Positions 47,085 through 56,839 of a stretch of DNA of 64,000 bases are shown piece after piece; positions within the stretch are counted from its first letter, which is position 1, and every line of letters begins with the position of its first letter. Location of the stretch: assembly GCA_963989385.1 (NCBI GenBank), contig OZ022498.1, positions 4,099,501 through 4,163,500 on the forward strand. The letters run 5' to 3'. The notes under the pieces were generated by a model. The model searched no databases. It was not told the DNA's origin and saw nothing but the letters and a program-made list of their open reading frames with translations. This DNA comes from Ctena decussata (Eukaryota; Mollusca; Bivalvia; Lucinida; Lucinidae). A program made the translations under genes and the position numbers.

Positions 47085-47333
47085 AAATAATTGCTGATTT
47101 ACATGTGTTGTTGGGCAGATACAAATATTAATTCACTCCGGCTTTGCTGTCGTGAATTAATATTTTGTGATCTGCCATACAACATGTTAATAAGCAATAA
47201 TTCATGGTAGGATTAAGGAAAAATTATTTCCTAATTTTAACTATAAATAACGTACATATTAGACTGTTATACAATGGCATAATTATCTGGATTTGACAGT
47301 GAGTGCTTATATATAAAGTTGTTTCCTGCTATA

Positions 47334-47545
47334 TTAACTCTTTCACTACCAAAAAGCAGACAACAAAATTTACGTCTGCAAAAATTAAAGAAATGCCTTG
47401 TCCAAGACTTTTTATATTGAGAATTCAAAGACTAGAGGGCAAACAGTGTAGATCTAGATGAGGCGGCTCATTATGAGCCGCCTCATCAGGATCTACGCTG
47501 TTTGCAAATTTTGCTAATTGCGTCACTGGGGGCTTAAAGAGTTAA
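47334..47545. mobile_element. HP-C element
   Basis: TTAACTCTTTCACTACC start and CTTAAAGAGTTAA end, core GGCGGCTCATTATGAGCCGC. Nearly identical to 2273-2512, lacking the internal duplication. Confidence 0.88.
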
Positions 47546-47925
47546 GTGAGTCTTAGAAATATGTCAGAGTTTTGATTAGAGACATAAAAATTTGTCGAAG
47601 TTTTGAGTTTTATATGACTTTTGCACATACAGTATAAGGGAGTTAATCATGAAAATACATAGCCTTATTTGATTAACAATCAATCTCTCATTTTTTGTCA
47701 CACTTGCTTCAGCAAGGGGTGATATAGGTATTGATCAGTCTGTTTGTCATTTAATCAGGCCATCCAGGCTTTATGTCAACCCTAGTGTTCAAGTTCTTCT
47801 TTAGCCTGAACCAGTAGGTGGATTTCCACCAAACTTGCATGGATTTATTGGTAGGACAATCCCAACACATCATTTGGTTTTTATGTCAACCGTATTTTCA
47901 AAGTCACAGGATAACTTAACTCTTT

Positions 47926-48099
47926 AAACCCCAGTGACGAAATTAGCAAAATTTGCAAACAGCGTAGATTCTGATGAGGCGGCTCTAGATCTACACTGTT
48001 TGCCCTCTAGTCTTTGAATTCTCAATATGAAATGTCTTGGACAAGGCATTTTTTAATTTTTGCAGACGTGAATTTTGTCGTCTGCTTTTTGGTGCTTAA
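47926..48099. mobile_element. HP-C element in K10, core shortened
   Basis: TTAACTCTTTAAACCCCAGT start; the core has lost part of one arm (GATGAGGCGGCTCTAGATC). Tail TCGTCTGCTTTTTGGTGC then TTAA. Confidence 0.8.
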
Positions 48100-48526
48100 A
48101 GGTGAAGGTAAAGGTCTGCCAGTTTGTCCATACTTTTACTATAAGGTTAAGGTGGCCTTGACCCTATTTTTAAGATCACTTTGAACATTTAATATCTCTT
48201 GAACATATAGACAGATTTTGAATTTTCACCACGCTTGCACAGATATATCATTGGAACAAGCCTAAGAGATGATTATAGACCTTTTTCAAAGTCACAGGAC
48301 TGCATGTTAAATATTGCTTGAACCTAGTGGCAGATTTTTTCCCCCAAACTTCCATGGAAATTTTGATATCATTGATACAAGCCTAAGAGATGATTCGATT
48401 ATGTTGACCTTGACTCCAATTTCAAAATCTAAGGAGGATTGGATATGATAACTATTTATAGAACATGTTGAAAGATTTTGATCAAAACTTGGTAGGTGAT
48501 GTAATAAGGAAGAGTTACTGAGTCAA

Positions 48527-48598
48527 TTTAACCCTTTTGCACTCAGAACAGCCAAAACTCTATGGAGTTTTGGCCGTTCTGAGTGCAATAGGGTTAAA
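48527..48598. mobile_element. 72-bp perfect hairpin with TTTAACCC ends
   Basis: TTTAACCCTTTTGCACTCAG pairs with CTGAGTGCAATAGGGTTAAA; the tip is CCAAAACTCTATGGAGTTTTGG. A single copy in the window. Confidence 0.75.
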
Positions 48599-48778
48599 GA
48601 TCAGCATGCAAGCACACCAAAGTCGTTAGAAAGATAACATGCTAAGGAATATACTGATGTTATTCTTTCCATCCATCCACACTTGAGGAGTATTTGTGCA
48701 TGGCAGGTGTTACATAGTTTTCCCCTGAATTCTTAATTTTCTCACCTGCAACTAGCAGAAGCGAGACATAAGTACATG

Positions 48779-48959
48779 TACAGTAGAACTTCAATGGCTC
48801 GAATCCTGATGGCTCATCAACCTTGCCTGACTAGAACTCATCTTTGGGTCCCTAGAGGTCACTCTGTATAGAAACTAACCCTGGATGGATAGAACTTCCC
48901 TTGGCTGGAACTAATTTTCTTGGTCCCAAGCCTGTTCCAGCCATTGAAGTTCTACTGTA
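48779..48959. mobile_element. HP-H fold-back element, copy 2
   Basis: TACAGTAGAACTTCAATGGC pairs with GCCATTGAAGTTCTACTGTA; 181 bp. Confidence 0.85.
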
Positions 48960-48997
48960 TAAAGTGTTTTTGAAGTTTTGTGGTTCAGCTCTGTTTT

Positions 48998-49085
48998 GTG
49001 ACAGTGCACACACAGGCAAGACACCACCCAGTGCACACACAGGCAAGACACCACCCAGTGCACACACAGGCAAGACACCTCTTTC
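48998..49085 (+). repeat. Three 27-bp tandem units
   Basis: CAGTGCACACACAGGCAAGA followed by CACCACC, three times with almost no differences. It lies inside the right end of K11. Confidence 0.85.
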
Positions 49086-49136
49086 CATGGAATTCTTAAG
49101 CTGTATAGGTCCAACTCTATGTTTTCTGCCATTTTT

Positions 49137-49275
49137 AGCTCGCCTGTACGAAGTACAGAGAGCTATTGTTGTCACTTGGGCATGGGCGTCACACTTTAAA
49201 GTTTACGTCAAAGTTTTTTTTAAGTGATGGGCAAGGCACTGCAGGGGAGCTATCCTGTACGCAGACAGGTCTTGT
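49137..49275 (+). mobile_element. K12: short HINE-like element
   Basis: AGCTCGCCTGTACGAAGTAC start; CCTGTACGCAGACAGG hairpin and TCTTGTT end. It is followed at 49276-49320 by another K-type end fragment. Confidence 0.7.
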
Positions 49276-49330
49276 TGTCTCCTCTGTGACTATCAGAAGC
49301 GAGACATTCTGCAGAATTTAACAACTTCTG

Positions 49331-49493
49331 TGACTTACTGTATGAATGACAGAGCCCTTACAAAATGAGTTCGACTCCAAGAGGAAAAAATTGCTGCCTA
49401 GCTTGTTCCTTTAAGTGGGCCCCCCTCCCCCGCTCCTTTCCACAAAGATGGGAGGCGAAAAGAAAATGGCAGAGTTGCTACCCCTAAACATTG
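49331..49493. mobile_element. HP-E relic upstream of receptor exon c
   Basis: GAGTTCGACTCCAAGAGG and ATGGCAGAGTTGCTACCCCT match HP-E; the C-rich middle is degraded. It ends about 115 bp before exon c. Confidence 0.6.
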
Positions 49494-49566
49494 ACCGTTT
49501 CACCTAAAAACTAAACAGTCTTTTTGTAGAACAATTACCGTTCAACGGAATACTAACCTGACCATG

Positions 49567-49590
49567 TCATAGGAGCATGTGCAGTCTGAT
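49567..49590 (+). repeat. HP-B remnant abutting the exon c pyrimidine tract
   Basis: AGGAGCATGTGCAGTCTGAT is close to the HP-B right arm GGAGCAGTCTGATC with a small insertion. It runs directly into the C/T tract of the splice acceptor. Confidence 0.4.
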
Positions 49591-49607
49591 CTTTTTTCTC
49601 TTTGCAG

Positions 49608-50544
49608 ACGTATGAGAGATCTCGAGAGAAAGATGCAGCAATCAGGGGTCGTCAGTACATCACAGACAATGCCAGGAACCAGACTTCGGACACTGGAACC
49701 GGAGGAAGAGGCCATTATTAGTGAAATTGTCGCAGCTTACCGCCAATCTCTGGAGATACCCATCGAGTCAAAAGTGCCACGTGATGCTCCTAATATGACG
49801 GACTTGGTGAATATAGCAGAAGTTAGTGTACGCAGAGTAGTTGATATGGCTAAGAAATTGAAAGCTTTTAAAGCACTTTCTCAGACTGATCAAATCGGGC
49901 TGCTGAAAGGTGGCAGTATAGAACTGTTAATACTTAGATCCGTCATTTCATTCGATAGAGAAAATAATCGCTTTCTAGATCAGTATGATAAGGATTCCTG
50001 TGCCATGTCACCCGACCAGTTACGAATTGGAATAGAGAAGCCCTTCCCATCAAGCCCCGGAGCACCACCAGGGGCAGCAGCAGCTGCCGCCATGAATCCA
50101 TTTGGAATGGGAGCAGAAATGATGCGTGATGTTGGAAGTAGTGGACTGTTTGATGAGCACATGAAGTTTGTTAAGTCTTTGGCAATAGATCTAAAAGCAG
50201 ATGAAACGTCACTCATACTGCTTTTAATGCTGTCACTGTTCTCACCCGACAGGCCGCAAGTTACGGATAAAGTGTATGTTTCGGCAGAGCAGGATAAATA
50301 CGCATTGCTATTACAGCGCTACCTAGAATCTAAATACCCAGTTCATGTTGTAAAATCCATATACCCAAAACTGTTGATGAAATTGACAGACATTCGAAAC
50401 TTAAATGAGGAGCATTCTCAAGTTTTGCTGAAATTGAACCCTGAGGGAATCCAGCCACTGATGAAGGAGGTCATGGACATGCATCTGAATAAAAGTTCAG
50501 GAACGAGTGATGATGATTCACACTCCTCGGCCTCGTCACCTTAG
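49608..50544 (+). CDS. Nuclear receptor (NR1J/HR96-like), exon c: hinge and ligand-binding domain, stop
   Basis: One exon carries the hinge and the complete ligand-binding domain, about model residues 120-431. The acceptor is a strong pyrimidine tract ending CTTTGCAG at 49607; the first base completes an AGA codon from exon b. Helix 1 starts near residue 149. The family signature (MAKKLKAFKALSQTDQIGLL) spans about 200-219. The C-terminal activation helix LMKEVM at about 404-409 fits the AF-2 pattern (two hydrophobics, x, E, two hydrophobics), so the receptor should still be able to recruit coactivators. A short Pro/Ala-rich loop with six consecutive alanines lies at about 267-286, and the tail after AF-2 is Asp/Ser-rich. 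In this family the ligands are sterols, lipids or xenobiotics; the actual ligand cannot be read from sequence. The stop is TAG at 50542. Confidence 0.92.
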
Positions 50545-50939
50545 AAACTGCTCGTTGCCATAGAATCTGCTCAGTGTAAGGTACCTAGTGATATATAGGC
50601 TTCATGTTTGACTGTGTCTGCTGAAACAGACTTGTTCATGTCACTCAGGTGTGACCTTGACACGACTTGTTCTTGTCACTCAGGTGCGACCTTGACCCTT
50701 AAACCCGTGTTCGTTTGAAGAATATGAGCTGGTTTTATTTTGAGTGCAAGATATAGAAAAAGCCTGTGTTATTGCGTCCCTTGAAGTTTATGCCCAATGA
50801 GCTTCATGTTTTACCTCAGCGTAGAGTAAAAAAAAGTGATGATGCTTTGTTCGTAGTCATAGAAACAACAAGTGTTGGAAGTCATGTTATATGCTTATAA
50901 CTACTGCCTAAGTGTGAAGTACTAAATTTAGGTTCTGAT

Positions 50940-51184
50940 TTAAGGTGAATAGTTACACCTATATGTATTTCTACCTTTTTTACAAAGGGGAACAACTTTC
51001 ATACTTTTCTGTTTGCTGTCTTGGAGGACGGATCCTTTCCAAGAGAGGGTCTGCTCTTAAGGAAAAGTATTTCTCCTAAAGGAGCAAATTCTTTTCCTTA
51101 AAGAGGTGACCCCCCTTTGAGAAGGGAGGCAACAATGAAAATTGCAGAGTTGCTTCCCCTGAAGGTGTGTCCATTCACCCTAAA
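50940..51184. mobile_element. HP-E fold-back element
   Basis: TTAAGGTGAATAGTTACACC start, CCATTCACCCTAA end; tip TATTTCTCCTAAAGGAGCAA. It lies in the probable 3' UTR. Confidence 0.82.
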
Positions 51185-51320
51185 TAGATGGACTTTGTCA
51201 CCTAACATGTATGCATGCTTATTGTGAAACAATGATATGGTGTATGGAATGTCCAAAAGATTGAAAATCAGTATTTGAAATAATCACTACCCTATAATAA
51301 TGTTAATACAAACATCTGCA

Positions 51321-51376
51321 CAGACAGTTTAGACCCAGGCCAGACTGCAGTTTGATCAGGTTTGACACTGTTTGTC
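51321..51376. mobile_element. HP-B hairpin, shortened tip
   Basis: CAGACAGTTTAGACCCAGGC, then GACTGCAGTTTGATC, then ACACTGTTTG. Confidence 0.65.
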
Positions 51377-51437
51377 AATGATTTTGTAAAGCATCTCTAA
51401 TAGGGAATAGAGACATGTTCAGATTCAAAGATGAATT

Positions 51438-51662
51438 GAGCCGCGACACAACAAAACCATCACAGTGGTATGTGCACCCAGTGAAGACTCAGATCAACCT
51501 GGACATCCGTCAGTTTGATCAGAGTCTTTGTTGTCTACATTGAGCTAGTTTAGACCCTTTGCCTGTTTACGTGCTCAGCGAAGATTCTGATCAAACTGGG
51601 TGGATGCCCAGGCTGATTGGACTCTTTTCTGGGCGCACATTGCTTTTGTCGTGTTGCGGCTC
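51438..51662. mobile_element. HP-D fold-back element, copy 4
   Basis: GAGCCGCGACACAAC start, GTGTTGCGGCTC end. More internal decay than copies 2 and 3. Confidence 0.8.
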
Positions 51663-52007
51663 ATATAGTGGTCATCATTCTGTTGATTTGTTCAAGTACA
51701 TGTATTTACTATGAAAATATAAATTGGGTGGAAGAGATTAAATCATATGAAAAATGAATCGGCAAACTTTCTCCCAGTGAGTACAGGATTTTGGGCTAGT
51801 GTCTACCAATGCTGTCCCAATGTCAGGGACATTGCCTCAACATGAGATCAGTGTGGTCCAAATGTCCCATGCTCATTGCAATGTGCTGTCATTTTTCATG
51901 TGTTGATAATTTCAGATTTTGTGTTATTCTGTTACTGTTTATTTTGAAGAAAAAAACATAAAAGTCGGCCAAAAATTTAGTTCTATTAATAGAATGTAAA
52001 GGGAGAC

Positions 52008-52013
52008 AATAAA
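52008..52013 (+). terminator. Candidate polyadenylation signal AATAAA
   Basis: Canonical hexamer about 1.46 kb after the receptor stop, followed by GTCTGTTTTCTGG. In AT-rich DNA such hexamers occur by chance. Confidence 0.3.
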
Positions 52014-52085
52014 GTCTGTTTTCTGGACAAGTTGCCATGTGCCATTCAGCCACCATTGAAGATTTTAACCATCAGTACATTAATT

Positions 52086-52284
52086 CACACCTCCAGATAA
52101 GAAGGGGTAACTGGGCTAATTAAGGGATAATTTTCAGTATTTCTGCATTAAAACATATATTGTGACCGCTCATTAGAACCGTCTCACCGAGACGGTAATG
52201 AGTGGTCACAACATATGTTTTTGCTGAGAAATTAGAAAATTATATCTGAATTTCCCCTCTTACCCCTTCTTATCTGGAGCTCTG
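52086..52284. mobile_element. HP-A fold-back element, copy 13
   Basis: CTCCAGATAAGAAGGGGTAA on the left and CTTATCTGGAGCTCTG on the right. The right inner arm has lost a few bases (GAGACGGTAATGAG). Confidence 0.82.
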
Positions 52285-52542
52285 CATTATGATAAAGTGA
52301 AATTTCACACTGAAGATTTACCAAAATAAGACATGGATGGACGGATGACTTGCAATTTTAGGTGCTTTTCAACATGGAAATAAGACAAACATGAAATGCT
52401 TGTGGCCTTTAATTTTCCAAGTGTGTCTTAACTACTTGAAGTCCTGCACAACAGGCCTGTCCTGCTATAAGGACCAGTCATATGACAAAAACAACTTTGC
52501 AGTTGTATGACAGACAAATTTTGGGTAGAAAATTAGACAGTC

Positions 52543-52712
52543 ATGAGTGAGTGAGTGAACTCGGGTTTAACGGCCCACCAACAACGAGGTCATAAGGAGA
52601 CGGGACCTCGGTTTAAAGTCTCATCCGAAAGACCGGAGAAGCGGGGATCGATCTTGTGATCCCTGGATTGGTAGTCTGGAGTGTTATCCACTACACTACA
52701 GCCGCTCATGGT
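52543..52712 (-). mobile_element. SINE-2
   Basis: The minus strand begins GAGCGGCTGTAGTGTAGTGG (A-box-like) and has GATCGATCCCC (B-box-like). The body contains GACCTCGTTGTTGGTGGGCC, and on the plus strand GAGTGAGTGAGTGAA marks the tail. Confidence 0.75.
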
Positions 52713-52886
52713 AGATGGCCTTGGTTGGCTGAAAATTTATGGCATTGGCTGCTGGTCCAGAACTCAGCTAAAACAATGGAGCTCTTGATAAGTCAGAAGT
52801 GTGTGGATAAACAGGTTGACGCCTTTCTGGTTCCCTCACCAAGAAATATGTTGTGGGATGTCCATAAAATGCCTCAGTGATGCAGT

Positions 52887-53131
52887 TTTATGGTGAGAGG
52901 GTCCACTTCCATGGGAAGCAACTCTGCAGTTCTCATTTTGTGCTTCCCTTTTCAATATGGGTCAAATCTTAAAGGAAAGAATTTGCTCCTTTAGGAGCAA
53001 ATTCTTTCCTTTAAGAGTTGACCCCATTTTGGAGGGGCTTCAATATTCAGGGAAGCAAACTGGAAGTCACAAAAGTTGATTCCCTTTCTGTAAATGGCAG
53101 TAAGACATGGAAATGTAGCCATTTACCTTAA
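52887..53131. mobile_element. HP-E fold-back element, well preserved
   Basis: Centre GAATTTGCTCCTTTAGGAGC pairs fully; outer GGAAGCAACTCTGCAG and CCTTTCTGTAAATGGCAG. Ends CTTAA. Confidence 0.85.
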
Positions 53132-53249
53132 CTGATATTTGACAACATACATTTTTGTGGAGAAATTGTAAAGGTGTCAGTTTTTCCCCAAGCATTTTGG
53201 CTTGCATGGAGCTGCAGAGATGTTTGTTAATGTTGTTTTGTTCAAGTGT

Positions 53250-53506
53250 AGTTAACACGGGGTAATACCAATTTCCCTACCTGTGCTGTCGACCGAACCA
53301 ATCTGCTACTATACATGCAGTAGTGGCGGTTGACTGAGACAGTTGAATGCAGTATCAATTTGGGCAACAGCCATTAACAATGGTATTGTTTGTTATTATC
53401 GGTATTGCTTTTGATGGAATTCTCGGTCAGCAGCCGCTATGCACAGTACCGGATCTGTCGACAACACAGGTAGGCAAATTGGTATTGCCCCCGTGGTTAA
53501 GGTAGA
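53250..53506. mobile_element. Inverted-repeat element with TTAACACGGGG ends
   Basis: AACACGGGGTAATACCAATT and its diverged complement AATTGGTATTGCCCCCGTG, followed inward by CTACCTGTGCTGTCGACC / TGTCGACAACACAGGTAG. Confidence 0.78.
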
Positions 53507-54587
53507 GACATACTATAGTGCTGAAGTTGTCCCTAAATAAGTTAAGGAGGCAAGAAACATATATTATAGAAATATTACTATACTATTATACATTTCATGT
53601 TGTTTATTGCTGATGTTATTGCGTGTGAGCGAGTTGGGAGAAAGTTTATTATGTTCTGCAGAGTATATGATCGTAATTTATCGTAAAATCACCATGAATA
53701 AGAATGATCTAATTTAGTAGTGAAATGTTTTATTCAAAAGGTAATTTTGAATTGATTGCACATTTTACATGAGAAAATTTTATTGCTTTTATTTTCTTTC
53801 ATCTCTGGCACTGCTGTTTTCCTCACTTTTCTGTTTTTTAAAGAGAAAAAGAGCTTTACAGAAGATTTCAGGATTTTAATGGAATTTGAGAATTATGTTA
53901 TATACCAATAACATACTGCAGTAGCTCTTTTCTTTGAAAAAAACAAATACATGTATAAATAAAAATATAAATAGATAAACAAAAGCAAAAAAAAAAATAG
54001 AGATTGTTTTCAAATATTTCAGGAATGTATTATGTACTAATAGGGCATTTTTGGTAAAAAAAACACATGAAAGTTTGAAATGGCGCTGTTATAGTTAAAT
54101 GTATCTAAGAAAAACTGTGCTTTTTCTATAGCTTATATATCTCTCGTTCATTCTTGCTAAGTAAAATAGCCACAAACTCAGTTATAAAGCAAAAAGAGTT
54201 AGCTCCCTTGTATTATTTTCTTGCGTCTTTCTGTTTATGAGTGTGTTCTTCAGTCAGATAAATCTCGTTTCGTCTGTAATTAATTTCTTCTTCTTTAACT
54301 TGCCAACAGTAAAGACCATGATAAGATAACTCCTTAGGAGCAGATAGTGGTCTGTCCAGTTTACGTAGGCACTTAGGAGTTTTATGGAACTTCTTGGGGA
54401 CAAAAATATCAGCACCCATAGAACTGTAGGACACTCTTAATCATATTTTAGGGGTAATAATGAATCAGCTTTTCTTTTGAATCAGTAATTTTTTTATTCA
54501 GAATTAATTTGCTTTGAATCAGACATTACGTGAGTTATAATATTTTACATTCAATCAAAAATTACTTGATTTGTCTTACAACTGATT
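53507..54587. other. Gene-free DNA
   Basis: AT-rich, no family recognised. Confidence 0.4.
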
Positions 54588-54808
54588 TATAGGGTCAAGT
54601 CAGCTAAATTCGGACAACAGGTAATTTCGGACAGTGACATTGTTTCCGTTATATGTCAGTCGTTTGGAATTAAAACAAAAATAACTGGGCAAACAGTGAA
54701 AATCCTGATGAGACGGCTCATTATGAGTCGTCTCGTCTGGATTTTCACTGTTTGCAATGGTGTGTCCGAATTTACCTGCTGTCCAAATTTACCTGACTTG
54801 ACCCTATA
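54588..54808. mobile_element. Inverted repeat with TATAGGGTCAAG ends holding a hairpin
   Basis: TATAGGGTCAAGTCAGCTAA pairs with ACCTGACTTGACCCTATA; internal TTCGGACA / TGTCCGAA pair as well. An HP-C/HP-B-like hairpin lies at its tip. Confidence 0.78.
54689..54755. mobile_element. GCAAACAG hairpin with hybrid stem and tip
   Basis: GCAAACAGTGAAAATCCTGA pairs with the right arm ending GGATTTTCACTGTTTGC; the tip is GACGGCTCATTATGAGTCGTC-like, the HP-C tip with changed, still paired bases. Confidence 0.85.
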
Positions 54809-55084
54809 GCTGTTTTCCATGGATATTAAGAAAATAAAGAACCTAGACCAATTAAATTTCTATGAAAAAAAACAAATTTGCTATGTATTTCAAAGACTCT
54901 GCCATATGTGAGCTGTATATAAATTATTCTATTTCTGTGTTTATGATTCTTTTTTCCCTGTTTACGAATTTCATGGTTATTAATCTTTTCATTGTTGAAG
55001 TTACGTTTTTATTAGAAATATATTTTCTTTAAACTTTCTCTTTTATGTTTTTGTCTCTTTGTCTTGTTCTAGTGTGCTTTTCAA

Positions 55085-55416
55085 CACAGGGTATAATCGA
55101 TTCAGCTAATTTTCGCTTCCTGCAGAGACTGTACATCATATTTGGCTTCCGCTGAGACTGTCCGCGAATGCTTGCTTCCTGCAGAGACTTCTGTAATGAT
55201 AAATAGCTTCCTGCAGAGACTGTCCTTGTGATTCTGCTTCCTGCCGAGGCTCTCGGCAGGAAGAAGAGTCACGCAGACAGTCTCTGCAGGAAGCCAATGT
55301 TCGAGGACAGTAGTCCCTGCAGGAAGCAAGCGTTTGCGGACAGTCTCAGTGGAAGCCAGATATGATGTACAGTCTCTGCAGGAAGCGAAAATTAGCGGAA
55401 TCAATTATACCCTGTG
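55085..55416. mobile_element. HP-J hairpin, copy 2
   Basis: CACAGGGTATAATCGATTCA to TATACCCTGTG, 332 bp, with the same iterated CTTCCTGCAGAGACTGT units. An exact 7-bp duplication TTTTCAA flanks it (55078-55084 and 55417-55423). Confidence 0.92.
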
Positions 55417-55485
55417 TTTTCAATGTTATGGAGAATTGCTGTGAGATATTGATCCTGTGACCTTGAAATGTGACCTTGTAATGTC

Positions 55486-55540
55486 AAGCTCATTATGGGC
55501 CGTCTCATCTGGATCTATGTTGTTTGCAAATTCAAGTAAT
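55486..55540. repeat. HP-C right half
   Basis: CTCATTATGGGCCGTCTCAT then GATCTATGTTGTTTGC; the left arm is absent. Confidence 0.55.
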
Positions 55541-55663
55541 TTTCTTTATTGACAATTTAAGCAATAAAACTGTTCACGCTGCATTTGTGAAAATTGTATA
55601 CTTCATCTCTGAGTTCTGTAGAATAATAGTCAGGAGCAATTAAAAAAGTTCTATACTGTATGG

Positions 55664-55736
55664 CAAACAGTGGGTACTAAGAGGAAATGGTTCCAGATGA
55701 ACCATCTCACCTTGGTCTACACTGTCAGCAAAGGTT
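55664..55736. mobile_element. HP-B/C-like hairpin relic
   Basis: GGCAAACAGTGGGTACTAAG and GGTCTACACTGTCAGC around GGTTCCAGATGAACC. Confidence 0.5.
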
Positions 55737-56595
55737 TATAATATGACCTGTGGGGTTGAAAGGTTATAGCTTTTTTTTTCAAGGAAAATTGTATGGCAAG
55801 TGCGCATTCTGACGTAGAGTGTGGAAATTTAAAAATAAAAGTGTGAAAAATTGCTAGAAAACACACAATAATTAAATAAATAATTAAAATCGAGATTCAA
55901 AATAAAAAGTGAGAATTATTCAAAGAAAAATGTGTTATTCAAAGAAAAATGTGTTATCCCCTTATGTAGACTATGCTAACAAGGGATTACAGCATATATT
56001 TTTACAATGGGTTAACAAAATTTGTCATAGAATTTTCATCAAGAAAAAACTTACAATATTTCAAGATTGCAGGGTCAATTTCTCTCAGCTTTCTCAGAAG
56101 TGATCTATTCTTAAACTTTTAAAAGAATTTTAATGTACATGTGACGATTTCACATTAAATGAAAAGAAGAGATTGTACCATATTTATGTATATAATTGCA
56201 TGACGAAAACATGTACTTTGAAACTCATATTATAACCAAATATCAACGAAGTTTCCGGTGAACATATTTTTGTCATTCTCAATGACTATATATAGCCAAA
56301 TGATGTTTATTTCTTTATATCACATTTGTCCCATTAAAAAGTTCATGATGTTTGTGCCTAAGGTCTGTTCTGCATATTTGAATATAAAGAAAAAGCGATA
56401 AATATAGAAATGTCTGCTAAAATATAGATGAAAATATAATTGTCTGCAAATGTTAGGAGGGGACTTGGGGAATATTTCTGATTTGGAAGAAATTAAGACT
56501 ACTGTATTTTCCTGAATATTTCAAAATATTCTTTTAGTGCACAGTGTAATGTATCATATTTATTTGACGGGGCGGTAACATGTAATAGGCTCTTC
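55737..56595. other. Gene-free DNA
   Basis: Very AT-rich with a direct duplication TCAAAGAAAAATGTGTTAT near 55919-55955; nothing else recognised. Confidence 0.45.
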
Positions 56596-56839
56596 TTAAA
56601 GGTTAATGGGTACACTTTCAAGGGAAGCAACTCTGCCATTTTCATTTTTGTCTCCCTTCTCAGTGGGGGTCTACTCTTAAAGGAAAGAATTTGCTCCTCT
56701 AGGAGCAGATTCTTTCCTTTAAGAGTAAACCCCCATTTGGAAGGGCATTGTCATCCAGGGGAGCAAATTGGAAGTCACAAAAGTTGTCTCCCTTTCTCAA
56801 AATATCAGAAAAACATGGAAGCGTATCCTTACACCTTAA
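56596..56839. mobile_element. HP-E fold-back element flanked by TTAA
   Basis: TTAAAGGTTAATGGGTACAC start and TTACACCTTAA end; TTAA at both ends supports a TTAA-targeting (piggyBac- or Kolobok-type) origin. Tip CTCCTCTAGGAGCAG. Confidence 0.87.

Larger units (their letters stand above)
47697..48734 (+). mobile_element. K10: decayed K element interrupted by two fold-backs
   Basis: Left GTCACACTTGCTTCAGCAAG and right GGCAGGTGTTACATAG then GAATTCTTAA. Repeated AGATTTTGAATTTTCACCA and AAGCCTAAGAGATGATT give a period of about 150. It contains an HP-C copy and a CTCAGAAC hairpin. Confidence 0.6.
48741..49096 (+). mobile_element. K11: K element with amplified right end, split by HP-H
   Basis: The left end CACCTGCAACTAGCAGAAGC resembles K3b. 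The right end contains three copies of a 27-bp unit (CAGTGCACACACAGGCAAGA...) before a GGAATTCTTAAG end. HP-H lies inside. Confidence 0.6.
44527..49607 (+). other. Receptor intron b (about 5.1 kb)
   Basis: GT at 44527 (or 44533) and AG at 49606-49607. It interrupts an AGA codon just after the DNA-binding domain. It contains HP-C, HP-B, HP-H, K elements and two terminal-inverted-repeat elements, listed separately. Confidence 0.85.
50545..52030 (+). other. Probable 3' untranslated region of the receptor gene
   Basis: No conserved coding sequence follows the stop. The first clear AATAAA I noticed downstream is at 52008-52013, followed by a GT-rich stretch, which makes it a candidate polyadenylation signal. 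If right, the 3' UTR would include HP-E (50940), HP-B (51321) and HP-D (51438) fold-backs. Transcript evidence would be needed to fix the end. Confidence 0.35.

Noticed and set aside
48852..49227. ORFs over 100 codons on both strands
   Set aside because: Produced by HP-H and the 27-bp tandem repeat of K11 (repeating peptide units).
49980..50216. Minus-strand ORF opposite the receptor ligand domain
   Set aside because: Shadow of a strongly coding + strand exon.
23752..50544. Assignment as vertebrate-type VDR, PXR or CAR
   Set aside because: The P-box is ESCKA, not EGCKG; the first finger and the following FFRRNA match the HR96/DAF-12 group.
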